64,000 nt of DNA from assembly GCA_039714395.1 (NCBI GenBank), contig JBDLJH010000008.1, forward strand, positions 62,001-126,000, written 5' to 3'. Position numbers and translations under genes: made by a program. A model generated the notes under the pieces. The model ran no database searches. It was not told where the DNA came from and was given only the letters and a program-made list of their open reading frames with translations. The DNA is from JAPHSX01 sp039714395. Lineage in GTDB: Bacteria > Pseudomonadota > Gammaproteobacteria > Thiohalomonadales > Thiohalomonadaceae. Below, in pieces: positions 8,791 to 16,510 of this stretch (positions are counted from its first letter, which is position 1; every line of letters begins with the position of its first letter).

Positions 8791-9450
8791 ATGACAATGG
8801 TAGAAATTTTTGACAAAGGCGGCGCTGTCGTTTGGGTGTTGCTGGGTTATTCATTGTTGGCACTGAGTATTATTATCGAACGCCTGTTGCGCTTTGGCAT
8901 GATGGGTAAGTTGTCACAGGACTTTGAACAGGGCCTGGTGGAGAGTCTTAAGCAAGGAAAACTGGATGCCTGGCTTTCTGCCTATCGTGGTCCGGAGGTT
9001 GCGGTGTTGAGTGGCATCAGTCATGCCACCGCTGAGGGTGTTAAGGATCTTACTCGTGTCGCGATTCGCATTGGTTCCGCAGAACTGCAACGCATGGAAA
9101 GAGGCTTTCGCACTATAGGCATTTTGGGCAACACGGCACCACTGCTGGGTCTACTTGGCACCATCATAGGCATGATCAAGGCCTTTATGGTGATTGAGGC
9201 GGCAGGGGGGAAAGTTGATGCTCAGGCCCTGGCGGGCGGAATCTGGGAGGCGATGTTAACCACGGGTGTGGGACTTGCCGTGGCGATCCCCGTGCTGCTG
9301 ATTCTGCATCTACTGGAAGGCATGGCTGATCGTCGTGCCGCTTCGATGCGAGGTCTGGCATCGGTGTTGCTGGAACAGTTACCGCACGAAGATGTACAAA
9401 GTGAAAGTAAAGCTGTACATCACCGTGAGGGGAGTACCCATGCAGTTTGA
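8791..9450 (+). CDS. exbB: ExbB/TolQ/MotA family proton-channel protein
   Basis: A 219-residue inner-membrane protein with three membrane spans: VVWVLLGYSLLALSIIIERL near the N-terminus, then a pair after residue 110 (IGILGNTAPLLGLLGTIIGM and AMLTTGVGLAVAIPVLLILH). The NTAPLLGLLGTIIGMIKAF signature is diagnostic for ExbB/TolQ. It forms the proton-driven motor that energises TonB. The ATG at 8791 (GGAC upstream) is chosen over in-frame codons to 8719 that would add a non-conserved extension. It is the first gene of a tight exbB-exbD-tonB operon facing away from the copper-type receptor. Confidence 0.93.
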   Translation: MTMVEIFDKGGAVVWVLLGYSLLALSIIIERLLRFGMMGKLSQDFEQGLVESLKQGKLDAWLSAYRGPEVAVLSGISHATAEGVKDLTRVAIRIGSAELQRMERGFRTIGILGNTAPLLGLLGTIIGMIKAFMVIEAAGGKVDAQALAGGIWEAMLTTGVGLAVAIPVLLILHLLEGMADRRAASMRGLASVLLEQLPHEDVQSESKAVHHREGSTHAV

Positions 9451-9841
9451 GGGCCGCCGTCGCAGCGGCCAGATGCCTAATCTGACACCGCTTATCGATA
9501 TTGTATTTCTGCTGCTCGTTTTCTTTATGCTGACCTCGCACTTTGTACAGGATCAGACGATAGATATTGATCTTCCGGTGGCCGATAGTGGAGAGGCCGT
9601 TGATCAGGACGATCAGCTTGAACTGGTAATTAATGCCGAAGGACGTTTTGTTCTCGATGAGCATATTGTTGAAGCGCATAATCTTGAAAGTTTGCTCAGG
9701 GAAAAGCTGGAGCAACGCAAGGATCGTAACCTGCGTGTGCGTGGTGATCGTAATGCACCATTGGGACGGGCAGTAACGGTTCTGGATGCAGCACGCAAGG
9801 CGGGTGCCTCCGGTGTGGATATTGTGACCGAACAGCAATGA
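9440..9841 (+). CDS. exbD: ExbD/TolR family motor protein
   Basis: 133 residues: a short cytoplasmic N-terminus, one membrane helix with the essential Asp (LTPLIDIVFLLLVFFMLTS, D near residue 20), then a periplasmic domain ending around ARKAGASGVDIVTEQQ. ATG at 9440 follows GAGGGGAG and overlaps the exbB stop by 11 bases; its own TGA overlaps the tonB ATG. Both overlaps indicate translational coupling and fixed stoichiometry in the ExbB-ExbD-TonB complex. Confidence 0.93.
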   Translation: MQFEGRRRSGQMPNLTPLIDIVFLLLVFFMLTSHFVQDQTIDIDLPVADSGEAVDQDDQLELVINAEGRFVLDEHIVEAHNLESLLREKLEQRKDRNLRVRGDRNAPLGRAVTVLDAARKAGASGVDIVTEQQ

Positions 9842-10488
9842 GGAGGCAGGAGTGGGCTATCTGGGCAGGTGCCGTTGCACTGTCGCTATTGATACACTTT
9901 GCCATGTTTGTCGATAGCGGCTCTAAAGCGGGGGCGGAGAAGCCGTCGAAACAACAAACAACTCGCGTCAGTTTTCTCTCCGTTGCCGCGCCTGTCACCC
10001 CGCCTCAGGAGGCACCTGTTCCTCCGCCTAAACCGAAGCCCAAGAAAAAGAAAAAAGTGAAGAAGAAGGTGCCTCAGGTGCCACTACAAGAACCTGTACC
10101 GCAACCAGAGCCGCTACCCCCTGAAACGCCTGTTGTGGAAAAACCGTCGCTGCCAACACAGCAGGCCAGTGGCACAGTTGAAGACCCCGCGTTACTGGAG
10201 CAGGCAAAGAATGAATACATGCGGCGCCTGATGGCACACATTGAATCCAAAAAGCATTATCCAAAAGTGGCGCGACGCCGAGGTATTGAGGGGGCGGTTG
10301 AGGTAAGTTTCCGCCTGTTGCCAAGTGGTGATATTTCAGATGTGAAGATAGCGCAGGGCCATCGCATATTGCGTAAGGCGGTTGAAGAGGCGATGGCTGC
10401 GGCCCGACCGATGCCAACACCGCCGCCGACACTAGAACTTCCTATGTCTATCTCTTTTAGTGTGAAATTTTCTCTGCAGAGCGGCTGA
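9838..10488 (+). CDS. tonB: TonB energy-transducing protein
   Basis: 216 residues: an N-terminal membrane anchor (AIWAGAVALSLLIHFAMF), a Pro/Lys/Glu-rich periplasmic spacer (residues about 55-110, with KPKPKKKKKVKKK), and a C-terminal TonB fold (HYPKVARRRGIEGAVEVSF then LPSGDISDVKI). It carries force from ExbBD to the receptor plug. The start overlaps the exbD stop as ATGA. Its stop shares the palindrome TGATCA with the stop of the convergent flavoprotein gene, so the two genes abut with no gap. Confidence 0.93.
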   Translation: MRRQEWAIWAGAVALSLLIHFAMFVDSGSKAGAEKPSKQQTTRVSFLSVAAPVTPPQEAPVPPPKPKPKKKKKVKKKVPQVPLQEPVPQPEPLPPETPVVEKPSLPTQQASGTVEDPALLEQAKNEYMRRLMAHIESKKHYPKVARRRGIEGAVEVSFRLLPSGDISDVKIAQGHRILRKAVEEAMAAARPMPTPPPTLELPMSISFSVKFSLQSG

Positions 10489-11946
10489 TCACCCCCGTCG
10501 CCATGTGTGAAAACGCTCCACCCAGCGTAGCAACCATTCAGGTTGGTGTGCCCGTTTCCAGTTTCCAGCCACATATTTGTTTGCCTCGCTCATGGTGGGG
10601 TAGATATGGATGGTGGCAAGGATTTTATTGAGTCCAAGTTTGTACTTCATCGCGGTGACGAACTCGGTGATCAACTCACCGGCATGGTTGGCGGCGATGG
10701 TGGCGCCGAGAATTTTGTCCTTGCCTGGTACCGTTAGTACCTTCACCACACCGTGTGCATCACCCTCGGTGATGGCGCGATCGAGCTCGTCGATTGGGTA
10801 GGTGGTCACCTCATAAGGGATGCCCTGTTCGGTGGCTTCCAGTTCGTTGAGACCGACCCGTGCTACCTCTGGATCGGTGTAGGTAGCCCAGGGGATCACC
10901 GAGTAGTCGACACGAAACTTTTTTAGTGGTGCAAACAGGGCGTTGACTGCAGCGTACCACGCCTGATGGGCGGCGGTGTGGGTGAACTGGTAGGGACCGG
11001 CAACATCGCCGCAAACGTAAATGTTGGAGTAGTTGGTACGCAGAAAGGGGTCGGCGGCAATGTTACCGCGCTGTGTGATGGTGACACCCAACTCCTCCAG
11101 GCCGAAGCCACTGATGTTGGGACGGCGGCCCAGGGCGATGAGTAATTCATCGTAGGTAATAGTGATCTCTTTCCCCCGGTGTTCGCACACCACCTGTTTT
11201 TCGCCATCGTGTTGCTCGAAACGGATGGCGCTGTGATCGGTGAGGATGGTCATCCCCTCCTGTTGCAGGCGTTCGGCCAGCAGTGCCGAGATATCCTCAT
11301 CCTCACGCGGCATAATGCGTGCGACACGCTGTATCAGGGTGACGGCGGTACCCAGGCGCTGAAAGCTCTGTGCCAGTTCGCAACCGATGGGGCCGCCACC
11401 GAGTACCACCAGTCGTCTTGGTTGTTGGCGCAGATTCCATACAGTATCGGAGGTGAGGTAGTTGCTCTGCTCCAGGCCCGGAAGTGACGGTACCGCAGGT
11501 CGTGCACCGGTAGCGATAATGATGTTGCGGGTGGTCAGCACGGTTCCATTTACTTCGACTTCCCAAGGTGAGCGAATCATTGCCTCGCCACTGATGCACT
11601 CCACTCCCAGCCGGGTATAGCGATCTACCGAGTCGTGGGGTTCGACCTGTTTGATCACCTGTTGTACCCGCTGCATTATCTGGGCGAAGTCGAACTGTGC
11701 CTCTGCTTTATCAATACCCAGCGACTTCGCCCTGGACAGGTCGGCGATAAAGCGGGCAGAGCGGATCAGTGCCTTGCTCGGCACACAGCCGCTATTGAGG
11801 CAGTCACCTCCCATTTTGTGTTGTTCGATCAGGGCCACCTTCGCCTTAACTGCAGCAGCAATATAGGCGGAGACCAGACCTGCAGCACCGCCGCCAATGA
11901 CGATGAGGTTGTAGTCAAAATGCCCTGGTTTTTTATAAAATCGCAA
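10489..11946 (-). CDS. FAD-dependent pyridine-nucleotide disulfide oxidoreductase, mercuric-reductase-like subgroup (485 aa)
   Basis: Class I flavoprotein disulfide reductase. FAD-binding LIVIGGGAAGLVSAY is near residue 15, the redox-active pair is GGDCLNSGCVPSK (C49/C54), NAD binding is VVLGGGPIGCELAQSF near 185, the second FAD motif is YVCGDVAG, and the interface base is in HIYPTMSE. It lacks the C-terminal vicinal cysteines of true MerA (it ends WRRG) and is not beside lipoyl-enzyme genes, so neither mercuric reductase nor Lpd should be assumed. Start appears to be TTG at 11946 with AGGA 9 bases upstream. Such genes often accompany TVP38 genes, which occur 6 kb away here. Confidence 0.87.
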   Translation of the reverse strand: MRFYKKPGHFDYNLIVIGGGAAGLVSAYIAAAVKAKVALIEQHKMGGDCLNSGCVPSKALIRSARFIADLSRAKSLGIDKAEAQFDFAQIMQRVQQVIKQVEPHDSVDRYTRLGVECISGEAMIRSPWEVEVNGTVLTTRNIIIATGARPAVPSLPGLEQSNYLTSDTVWNLRQQPRRLVVLGGGPIGCELAQSFQRLGTAVTLIQRVARIMPREDEDISALLAERLQQEGMTILTDHSAIRFEQHDGEKQVVCEHRGKEITITYDELLIALGRRPNISGFGLEELGVTITQRGNIAADPFLRTNYSNIYVCGDVAGPYQFTHTAAHQAWYAAVNALFAPLKKFRVDYSVIPWATYTDPEVARVGLNELEATEQGIPYEVTTYPIDELDRAITEGDAHGVVKVLTVPGKDKILGATIAANHAGELITEFVTAMKYKLGLNKILATIHIYPTMSEANKYVAGNWKRAHQPEWLLRWVERFHTWRRG

Positions 11947-12345
11947 TGGTTTACATCCTATTTGGAAGAGGTACGCATATCTTCCTATTCAATAATGCTA
12001 ATACGTGCAGATTCACATAGTTTGCTTAGTAGTGTAGCTACGTCAAAAGCAATAACTTCGTCGCAGGTGACGGCAGGGTTGTTGGGTAAGTCGTGTGGTA
12101 GTTAGGTAATACAGAACCGTAGTGTAAAAGTACTGGTTGTATGCGGAGCGCCTCTTTCTTGCGCAGACTCAATTCATTCATACTAATAGTTGTAGCAAAG
12201 AGTTGGTTATTAGCCTATAGTGCTCACAGCTACAGATATTGTTTTTGGCAGTTCCAGCAGTTCCATCCGGTTACTTCTAGATTCACCTTTTCATTACCTG
12301 TATGCATAACCCGATCTAAATATTTGATATTAAAGGTAAATTATC
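11947..12345 (+). promoter_or_regulatory. Long leader / promoter region of the cold-shock gene
   Basis: A 399-base AT-rich gap with no convincing ORF, ending in AAAGG before the csp ATG. A long structured 5' leader is typical of cspA-type genes and may supply cold-inducible translation. I could not identify a specific cold box, so the function is inferred from position and composition. Confidence 0.4.
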
Positions 12346-12549
12346 ATGGCTACAGGTACAGTAAAGTGGTTCAACGAGTCTAAAGGCTTCGGTTTCATTT
12401 CTCAGGACGATGGCGGCGCAGACGTATTTGTACACTTCAGCGCGATCCAGGGCGGCGGTTTCAAGACCCTTGCTGAAGGTCAGGCTGTTAGCTTTGACGT
12501 TGAGAACGGTCCTAAGGGTCCTCAGGCAAGCAACGTAGTTGCTGCTTAA
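12346..12549 (+). CDS. CspA-family cold-shock protein
   Basis: A complete 67-residue cold-shock domain. RNP1-type KGFGFISQD and RNP2-type DVFVHFSAI motifs are intact, the start is MATGTVKWFNESKGFGF, and the family length is exact. It binds single-stranded RNA or DNA and acts as an RNA chaperone. The leader is unusually long and a strong terminator follows. An RRM RNA-binding gene lies 270 bases downstream; both are RNA chaperone types often induced by cold. Confidence 0.95.
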   Translation: MATGTVKWFNESKGFGFISQDDGGADVFVHFSAIQGGGFKTLAEGQAVSFDVENGPKGPQASNVVAA

Positions 12550-12609
12550 TGCCTCTGGAGTGGTAGAGGTATAGGCGCTTTTAAGCACTAGACTTTTACC
12601 CTCAAATAA

Positions 12610-12664
12610 AACCGGGTTCGGGGCCCTGCAGCAATGCGGGCAAGCCTCGACCCGGTTTTTTTTA
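12610..12664 (+). terminator. Rho-independent terminator of the cold-shock gene
   Basis: AACCGGGTTCGGGG pairs with CCTCGACCCGGTT (one G-T pair) around a 20-odd base loop containing a small GC hairpin, followed by eight T residues. Confidence 0.9.
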
Positions 12665-12821
12665 TTCTGCTTGCCCCCCCTGGGGTGTGGCAGCAATTAG
12701 GTAAGCCCTGAAAGGGTTCCCGCAGGATACCGTGCATGAGTTGTTTGTATGGTTATTTATGGGGCTTTCAGCACCGTATGGTCGCAAGGCTAACTTATAC
12801 CTATACATTAAGGATACGCAT

Positions 12822-13079
12822 ATGAAAACCTTGTTTGTCGGCAGCCTCCCCCCTGAAGCAACGGAAGATGAGATCGTTGAGTTATTTTCAGAATTCGGTG
12901 TCGTCCGTAAAATTGAGTTGCCGCGTGATATTTTCAGTGGCCGCAACAAGGGTTTTGCTTTTATCGGGATGGAAGGTCACGAGGCCCGTGCCGCGATGAG
13001 CGCTCTGAACGGTAAACAGTTTAAAGACCATATGCTCAAGGTGCGTGATGAGAAACCAAAGACAAAGGGTCGCAGGTAG
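12822..13079 (+). CDS. RRM-type RNA-binding protein (85 aa)
   Basis: A single RNA recognition motif: RNP2 as TLFVGSLPPEA at the start and RNP1 as NKGFAFIGM near residue 44, ending in a basic tail (KPKTKGRR). The ATG at 12822 has a good AAGGA Shine-Dalgarno 7 bases upstream; in-frame codons back to 12732 are not conserved. These small glycine-poor RRM proteins in proteobacteria and cyanobacteria are often cold-induced; targets are unknown. Confidence 0.92.
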   Translation: MKTLFVGSLPPEATEDEIVELFSEFGVVRKIELPRDIFSGRNKGFAFIGMEGHEARAAMSALNGKQFKDHMLKVRDEKPKTKGRR

Positions 13080-13304
13080 TTAAGCTTGCCAGTTTGAGGC
13101 GGAAGACTTCTTACAGCCCTACGGGCATTACTCTGCCTGCTCGACTGTTGCAATGACTGCCGCATAAGGGGATTCTCCCTAAATGACCAAGCTGTGCGAT
13201 AATGCGCGGCTTTGATGCTGAAAGCCTCCTTGCTCATGCCTTTGTGCCGTTCTCGGTAGTCCGTCAGCACCCTGTTATTCAGTTACTATTTTCCGGAAAA
13301 TCTC

Positions 13305-14909
13305 GTGATCTCTACAGCCAATATCACCATGCAGTTCGGGGCCGCGCCCCTGTTTGAAAACATCTCCGTCAAGTTCGGCAACGGCAACCGCTACGGTTTG
13401 ATCGGTGCCAACGGCTGCGGCAAGTCCACCTTTATGAAGATTCTTGGCGACGATCTGGAGCCATCTTCAGGCAATGTGATGGTCGATCCCAACGAGCGGG
13501 TGGGCAAGCTGCGCCAGGATCAATTTGCCTACGAAGAGTTCACCGTGCTCGATACCGTGATCATGGGTCATGCCGAGTTGTGGGAAGTGAAGCAGGAGCG
13601 TGATCGCATCTACTCGCTGCCGGAAATGAGCGAAGAGGATGGAATGAAGGTGGCGGAGCTTGAGGTGCAGTTTGCCGAGCTGGATGGCTACACTGCCGAG
13701 TCGCGCGCCGGTGAGTTGTTACTGGGCCTTGAGATCCCACTGCAGCAGCATACCGGTCCGATGAGCGCCGTTGCACCCGGCTGGAAACTGCGTGTGTTGC
13801 TGGCGCAGGCGCTGTTTTCTGACCCGGATATCCTGTTGCTCGATGAGCCTACCAACAACCTTGATATCAACACCATCCGCTGGTTGGAGAATGTGATTAA
13901 CGAGCGCCACTCCACCATGATTATCATCTCTCACGATCGTCACTTCCTGAACAGCGTCTGCACCCACATGGCTGATCTGGACTTTGGTGAGCTGCGTGTC
14001 TATCCGGGCAACTACGATGAGTACATGACCGCAGCCACGCAGGTACGTGAGCAGCAGCTAAACAATAACGCGAAGAAGAAGGCACAAATTGCCGAGCTAC
14101 AGTCCTTTGTCAGTCGCTTTTCCGCCAACGCCTCCAAGGCCAAGCAGGCCACCTCGCGCGCCAGGCAGATCGACAAAATTCAGCTCGATGAGATCAAACC
14201 CTCCAGCCGTCAGAACCCCTTCATCCGTTTTGAGCAGGAGAAGAAACTCTACCGTACCGCACTGGAGATTGAAGGGCTCAGCAAGGGCTTCGATGAGAAG
14301 CTGCTATTCAGTGGTCTGGATATGCGGATCGAGGTGGGTGAGCGTATCGCCATCATCGGCCCTAACGGCATCGGCAAGACCACCCTGCTGCGCACCCTGA
14401 TGGGTGAAGAGCGTGGCGGACTGAGCCCCGATAGTGGCACGGTGAAGTGGTCAGAGAACGTCAACATTGGTTACTACGCCCAGGATCATGCTGCTGAGTT
14501 CGAGGCGGATATGAGTCTACTCGAATGGATGGCCCAGTGGCAGCAAGAGGGTGACGATGAACAGGTGGTGCGAAGCTACCTCGGACGTTTGCTGTTCTCA
14601 CAGAAAGAGATCGACAAAAAGGTTAGTGTTATCTCGGGTGGAGAGCAGGGGCGTATGATCTTCGGCAAGATCATGATGCACAAACCCAATATCCTGGTGA
14701 TGGATGAGCCGACCAACCACCTTGATATGGAGTCCATCGAGTCACTTAACGGCGCGCTGGAAAACTATCCCGGTACGCTGATCTTCGTCAGCCATGACCG
14801 CGAGTTTGTCTCCTCACTGGCCACTCGCATCATCGAGCTTACCCCTGAGGGTGTAGTCACCTTCAGTGGCAGTTATGAGGATTACCTGAGCAGTCAGGAT
14901 GTGGTCTGA
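13305..14909 (+). CDS. ybiT: ABC-F family ATPase YbiT
   Basis: 534 residues with two ABC domains and no membrane part. First domain: Walker A GANGCGKST and Walker B DILLLDEPTNNLD, with the unusual signature AVAPGWKLRV typical of YbiT. The linker has an arginine-rich helical arm (QATSRARQIDKIQL). Second domain: GPNGIGKTT, SGGEQGRMIF and NILVMDEPTNHLD. Sequence and length agree closely with E. coli YbiT, one of the four housekeeping ABC-F proteins that bind the ribosomal E site and modulate translation. The start is GTG at 13305, matching the start position of the family. Confidence 0.95.
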   Translation: MISTANITMQFGAAPLFENISVKFGNGNRYGLIGANGCGKSTFMKILGDDLEPSSGNVMVDPNERVGKLRQDQFAYEEFTVLDTVIMGHAELWEVKQERDRIYSLPEMSEEDGMKVAELEVQFAELDGYTAESRAGELLLGLEIPLQQHTGPMSAVAPGWKLRVLLAQALFSDPDILLLDEPTNNLDINTIRWLENVINERHSTMIIISHDRHFLNSVCTHMADLDFGELRVYPGNYDEYMTAATQVREQQLNNNAKKKAQIAELQSFVSRFSANASKAKQATSRARQIDKIQLDEIKPSSRQNPFIRFEQEKKLYRTALEIEGLSKGFDEKLLFSGLDMRIEVGERIAIIGPNGIGKTTLLRTLMGEERGGLSPDSGTVKWSENVNIGYYAQDHAAEFEADMSLLEWMAQWQQEGDDEQVVRSYLGRLLFSQKEIDKKVSVISGGEQGRMIFGKIMMHKPNILVMDEPTNHLDMESIESLNGALENYPGTLIFVSHDREFVSSLATRIIELTPEGVVTFSGSYEDYLSSQDVV

Positions 14910-14941
14910 CACTTTGGATTGAACCAGCAGACAGCGATATT

Positions 14942-15382
14942 ATGAACAAAAGCCAGATCCAGAAAATCCGCATCGATATCATCAGCAATGAACAGAGTGT
15001 CCTGTTCATGCTTCTTGATCGAGATGGGCGTATTAGCCGTCAGGGCAGTGGTGTACTCCCTGCAGATGAATTTGCAGTAATGAGCGAGAATGATGGCTCT
15101 ATCTTCTCCGCACTGGTTGATGCCCTGGATGAGAAGGTCCTTGCCCACGCCGGAGTTTACGACCACCCGAACAAGGCAGGCACGCCCATTACCTATAGTG
15201 TCGTATTTCTGGGCGAGGAGCCTGATGTTGCCGTATTTGAGTTTCGTGTGGGCACTGAAACCAAAGACGTGGGTGAGTTGTTACCTTATTTTGACCAGTT
15301 CATATCCAGGACGGTGATGGCGACCAACCAGTGGTATGAGGCGGAGAAGTCCAGGGCGGAGCAAGAAAAAGGAGATAAGTAA
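14942..15382 (+). CDS. Conserved hypothetical cytoplasmic protein (146 aa)
   Basis: A soluble acidic protein starting MNKSQIQKIRIDIISNEQS, with a hydrophobic core (SVLFMLLDRDGRISRQGSG) and later a strand pair (ITYSVVFLGEEPDVAVFEFRVG). No signal peptide, membrane helix or known catalytic motif is visible. Its stop overlaps the start of the next gene by one base (TAATG), so the two are probably co-translated. I do not recognise the family. Confidence 0.75.
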   Translation: MNKSQIQKIRIDIISNEQSVLFMLLDRDGRISRQGSGVLPADEFAVMSENDGSIFSALVDALDEKVLAHAGVYDHPNKAGTPITYSVVFLGEEPDVAVFEFRVGTETKDVGELLPYFDQFISRTVMATNQWYEAEKSRAEQEKGDK

Positions 15383-15741
15383 TGAGGATTCTGTCTCGTA
15401 ACTTAATTGTCGCATGCCTTCTGCTGTGGCCATTATTGTTAGTCGCAAATGAGATCCAAGTTGTGACGGCATCGGCAGTAAGAACGGCCGACACATGGCG
15501 TATTGATGTCACGCTCAGGCATGCTGATCGTGGTTGGGAACACTATGCCAATAAATGGGAAGTGTTAAACCTGGATGGTGAAGTATTAGGCACGCGAGTG
15601 TTATATCACCCACATGTTGATGAACAGCCCTTTACACGCAGCCTGACAAATGTGGCCATACCCGATGGGACAAAGGAGGTTCTGATCAGGGCTTATGATT
15701 TAAAGCATGGCAAGGGCAAGGAGTACCGTCTGTCCTTATAG
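15382..15741 (+). CDS. Secreted protein of unknown function (119 aa)
   Basis: Residues 1-23 form a signal peptide (NLIVACLLLWPLLLVANE). The mature part is a strand-rich domain (WRIDVTLRHADRGWEHYANKWEVLNLDGEVLGTRVLYHPH then FTRSLTNVAIPDG, EVLIRAYDLKHGKG) that resembles a small immunoglobulin-like fold. Histidines near residue 70-75 could bind metal, but this is speculation. It overlaps the preceding gene by one base. Confidence 0.75.
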   Translation: MRILSRNLIVACLLLWPLLLVANEIQVVTASAVRTADTWRIDVTLRHADRGWEHYANKWEVLNLDGEVLGTRVLYHPHVDEQPFTRSLTNVAIPDGTKEVLIRAYDLKHGKGKEYRLSL

Positions 15742-15811
15742 AGGCATCAAGATTGGACTCTTATGACAAAAAGAGTCTCCCTGGAAAAGTCGTGAGCCAG
15801 GTTAAGAATAA

Positions 15812-16114
15812 TTATTTATGAGAATTCCAGATCTTCGCCACGGCACGATCAGTACCAATTAGGCCAATCAGAAGGCCTAGAAAACCTACTCCACCAAAAA
15901 CAAACACCGGCAGTAGATAAGTCAGCTCCATTCCCAGTACCAGCCATAACACCAGACCAGACAAAGCAGAAAAAAGGATAGCTATGACCACCAGAATGGT
16001 GCGATATGATGGCCTGTAATTGAATGGTTCGTCACCCGACTCAAAGATATTCAGGATGGGGGAGAATAGGGTTCGAAATATCTTTATCACAGGGTGTAGC
16101 CCCACTTTGCGCAA
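15812..16114 (-). CDS. Small inner-membrane protein of unknown function (100 aa)
   Basis: Two strong hydrophobic helices (ILVVIAILFSALSGLVLWLV and YLLPVFVFGGVGFLGLLIGL) separated by a very short turn, with a basic amphipathic N-terminus (VIKIFRTLFSPILNIF). No conserved motif is recognised. It follows nirD on the same strand with a 12-base gap, so it may be in the nirBD operon. Confidence 0.65.
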   Translation of the reverse strand: MRKVGLHPVIKIFRTLFSPILNIFESGDEPFNYRPSYRTILVVIAILFSALSGLVLWLVLGMELTYLLPVFVFGGVGFLGLLIGLIGTDRAVAKIWNSHK

Positions 16115-16126
16115 TGACTGTGGTGG

Positions 16127-16435
16127 TTAAATGGCCAGCATTATCAGTCCGTTCTGCACCTTAACCTCGTACTTGCGGGTACACCCTTTGTCGGGCGCTT
16201 GAGCTTCACCGCTCTCCAGATCGATATTCCAGTTGTGCAGCGGACAGGCAACCTTGGTGCCGTGAACGATCCCCTCTGACAGTGGCCCCCCCTTGTGGGG
16301 GCATTTATTGCGCAGGGCGAATACTTGATCCTCTTTGGTGCGGAAGATGGCGATCTCCTTTCCACCGTTATCGACCACTCGTGAGCCGAGGCGCGGGATA
16401 TCTTCCAGGTTTCCAATTTCAATCCACTGTGACAT
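16127..16435 (-). CDS. nirD: Nitrite reductase (NADH) small subunit NirD, Rieske-type
   Basis: 102 residues with a complete Rieske [2Fe-2S] site: CPHKGG near residue 45 and CPLHNW near 65. The remaining sequence (MSQWIEIGNLEDIPRLGSRVV...) fits NirD, the small partner of cytoplasmic siroheme nitrite reductase. It lies 75 bases after nirB on the same strand and is part of the same nitrogen-regulated operon. Confidence 0.94.
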   Translation of the reverse strand: MSQWIEIGNLEDIPRLGSRVVDNGGKEIAIFRTKEDQVFALRNKCPHKGGPLSEGIVHGTKVACPLHNWNIDLESGEAQAPDKGCTRKYEVKVQNGLIMLAI

Positions 16436-16454
16436 GGTTTTATCCTCTATATCT

Positions 16455-16502
16455 GTTAATCACTAAGTGCTCTTTTACTTTGCGACTTAGCGGCTTTGCG
16501 CG
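16455..16502. repeat. Possible dispersed-repeat sequence in the nirB-nirD spacer
   Basis: The 75-base spacer contains CTTTGCGACTTAGCGG followed by CTTTGCGCG, a short direct repeat. Similar GCAAAG/CTAAG-type strings occur as dispersed intergenic repeats in some proteobacterial genomes, from memory. No other copy was noticed in this window. Confidence 0.3.
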
Positions 16503-16510
16503 AAAATTAT

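Noticed and set aside
9185..9838. 217-residue minus-strand ORF opposite exbB/exbD
   Set aside because: Entirely antisense to two well-supported genes and without any recognisable protein pattern.
10489..11946. Assignment as mercuric reductase (MerA)
   Set aside because: Lacks the C-terminal Cys pair, the N-terminal heavy-metal domain and any mer neighbours, so only the superfamily is stated.
12316..12696. 126-residue ORF antisense to the cold-shock gene
   Set aside because: Covers the csp gene and its terminator on the opposite strand; no start signal and no family.
15755..15779. GACTCTT/AAGAGTC hairpin after the secreted 119-residue protein
   Set aside because: No T run follows, so it is too weak to call a terminator.
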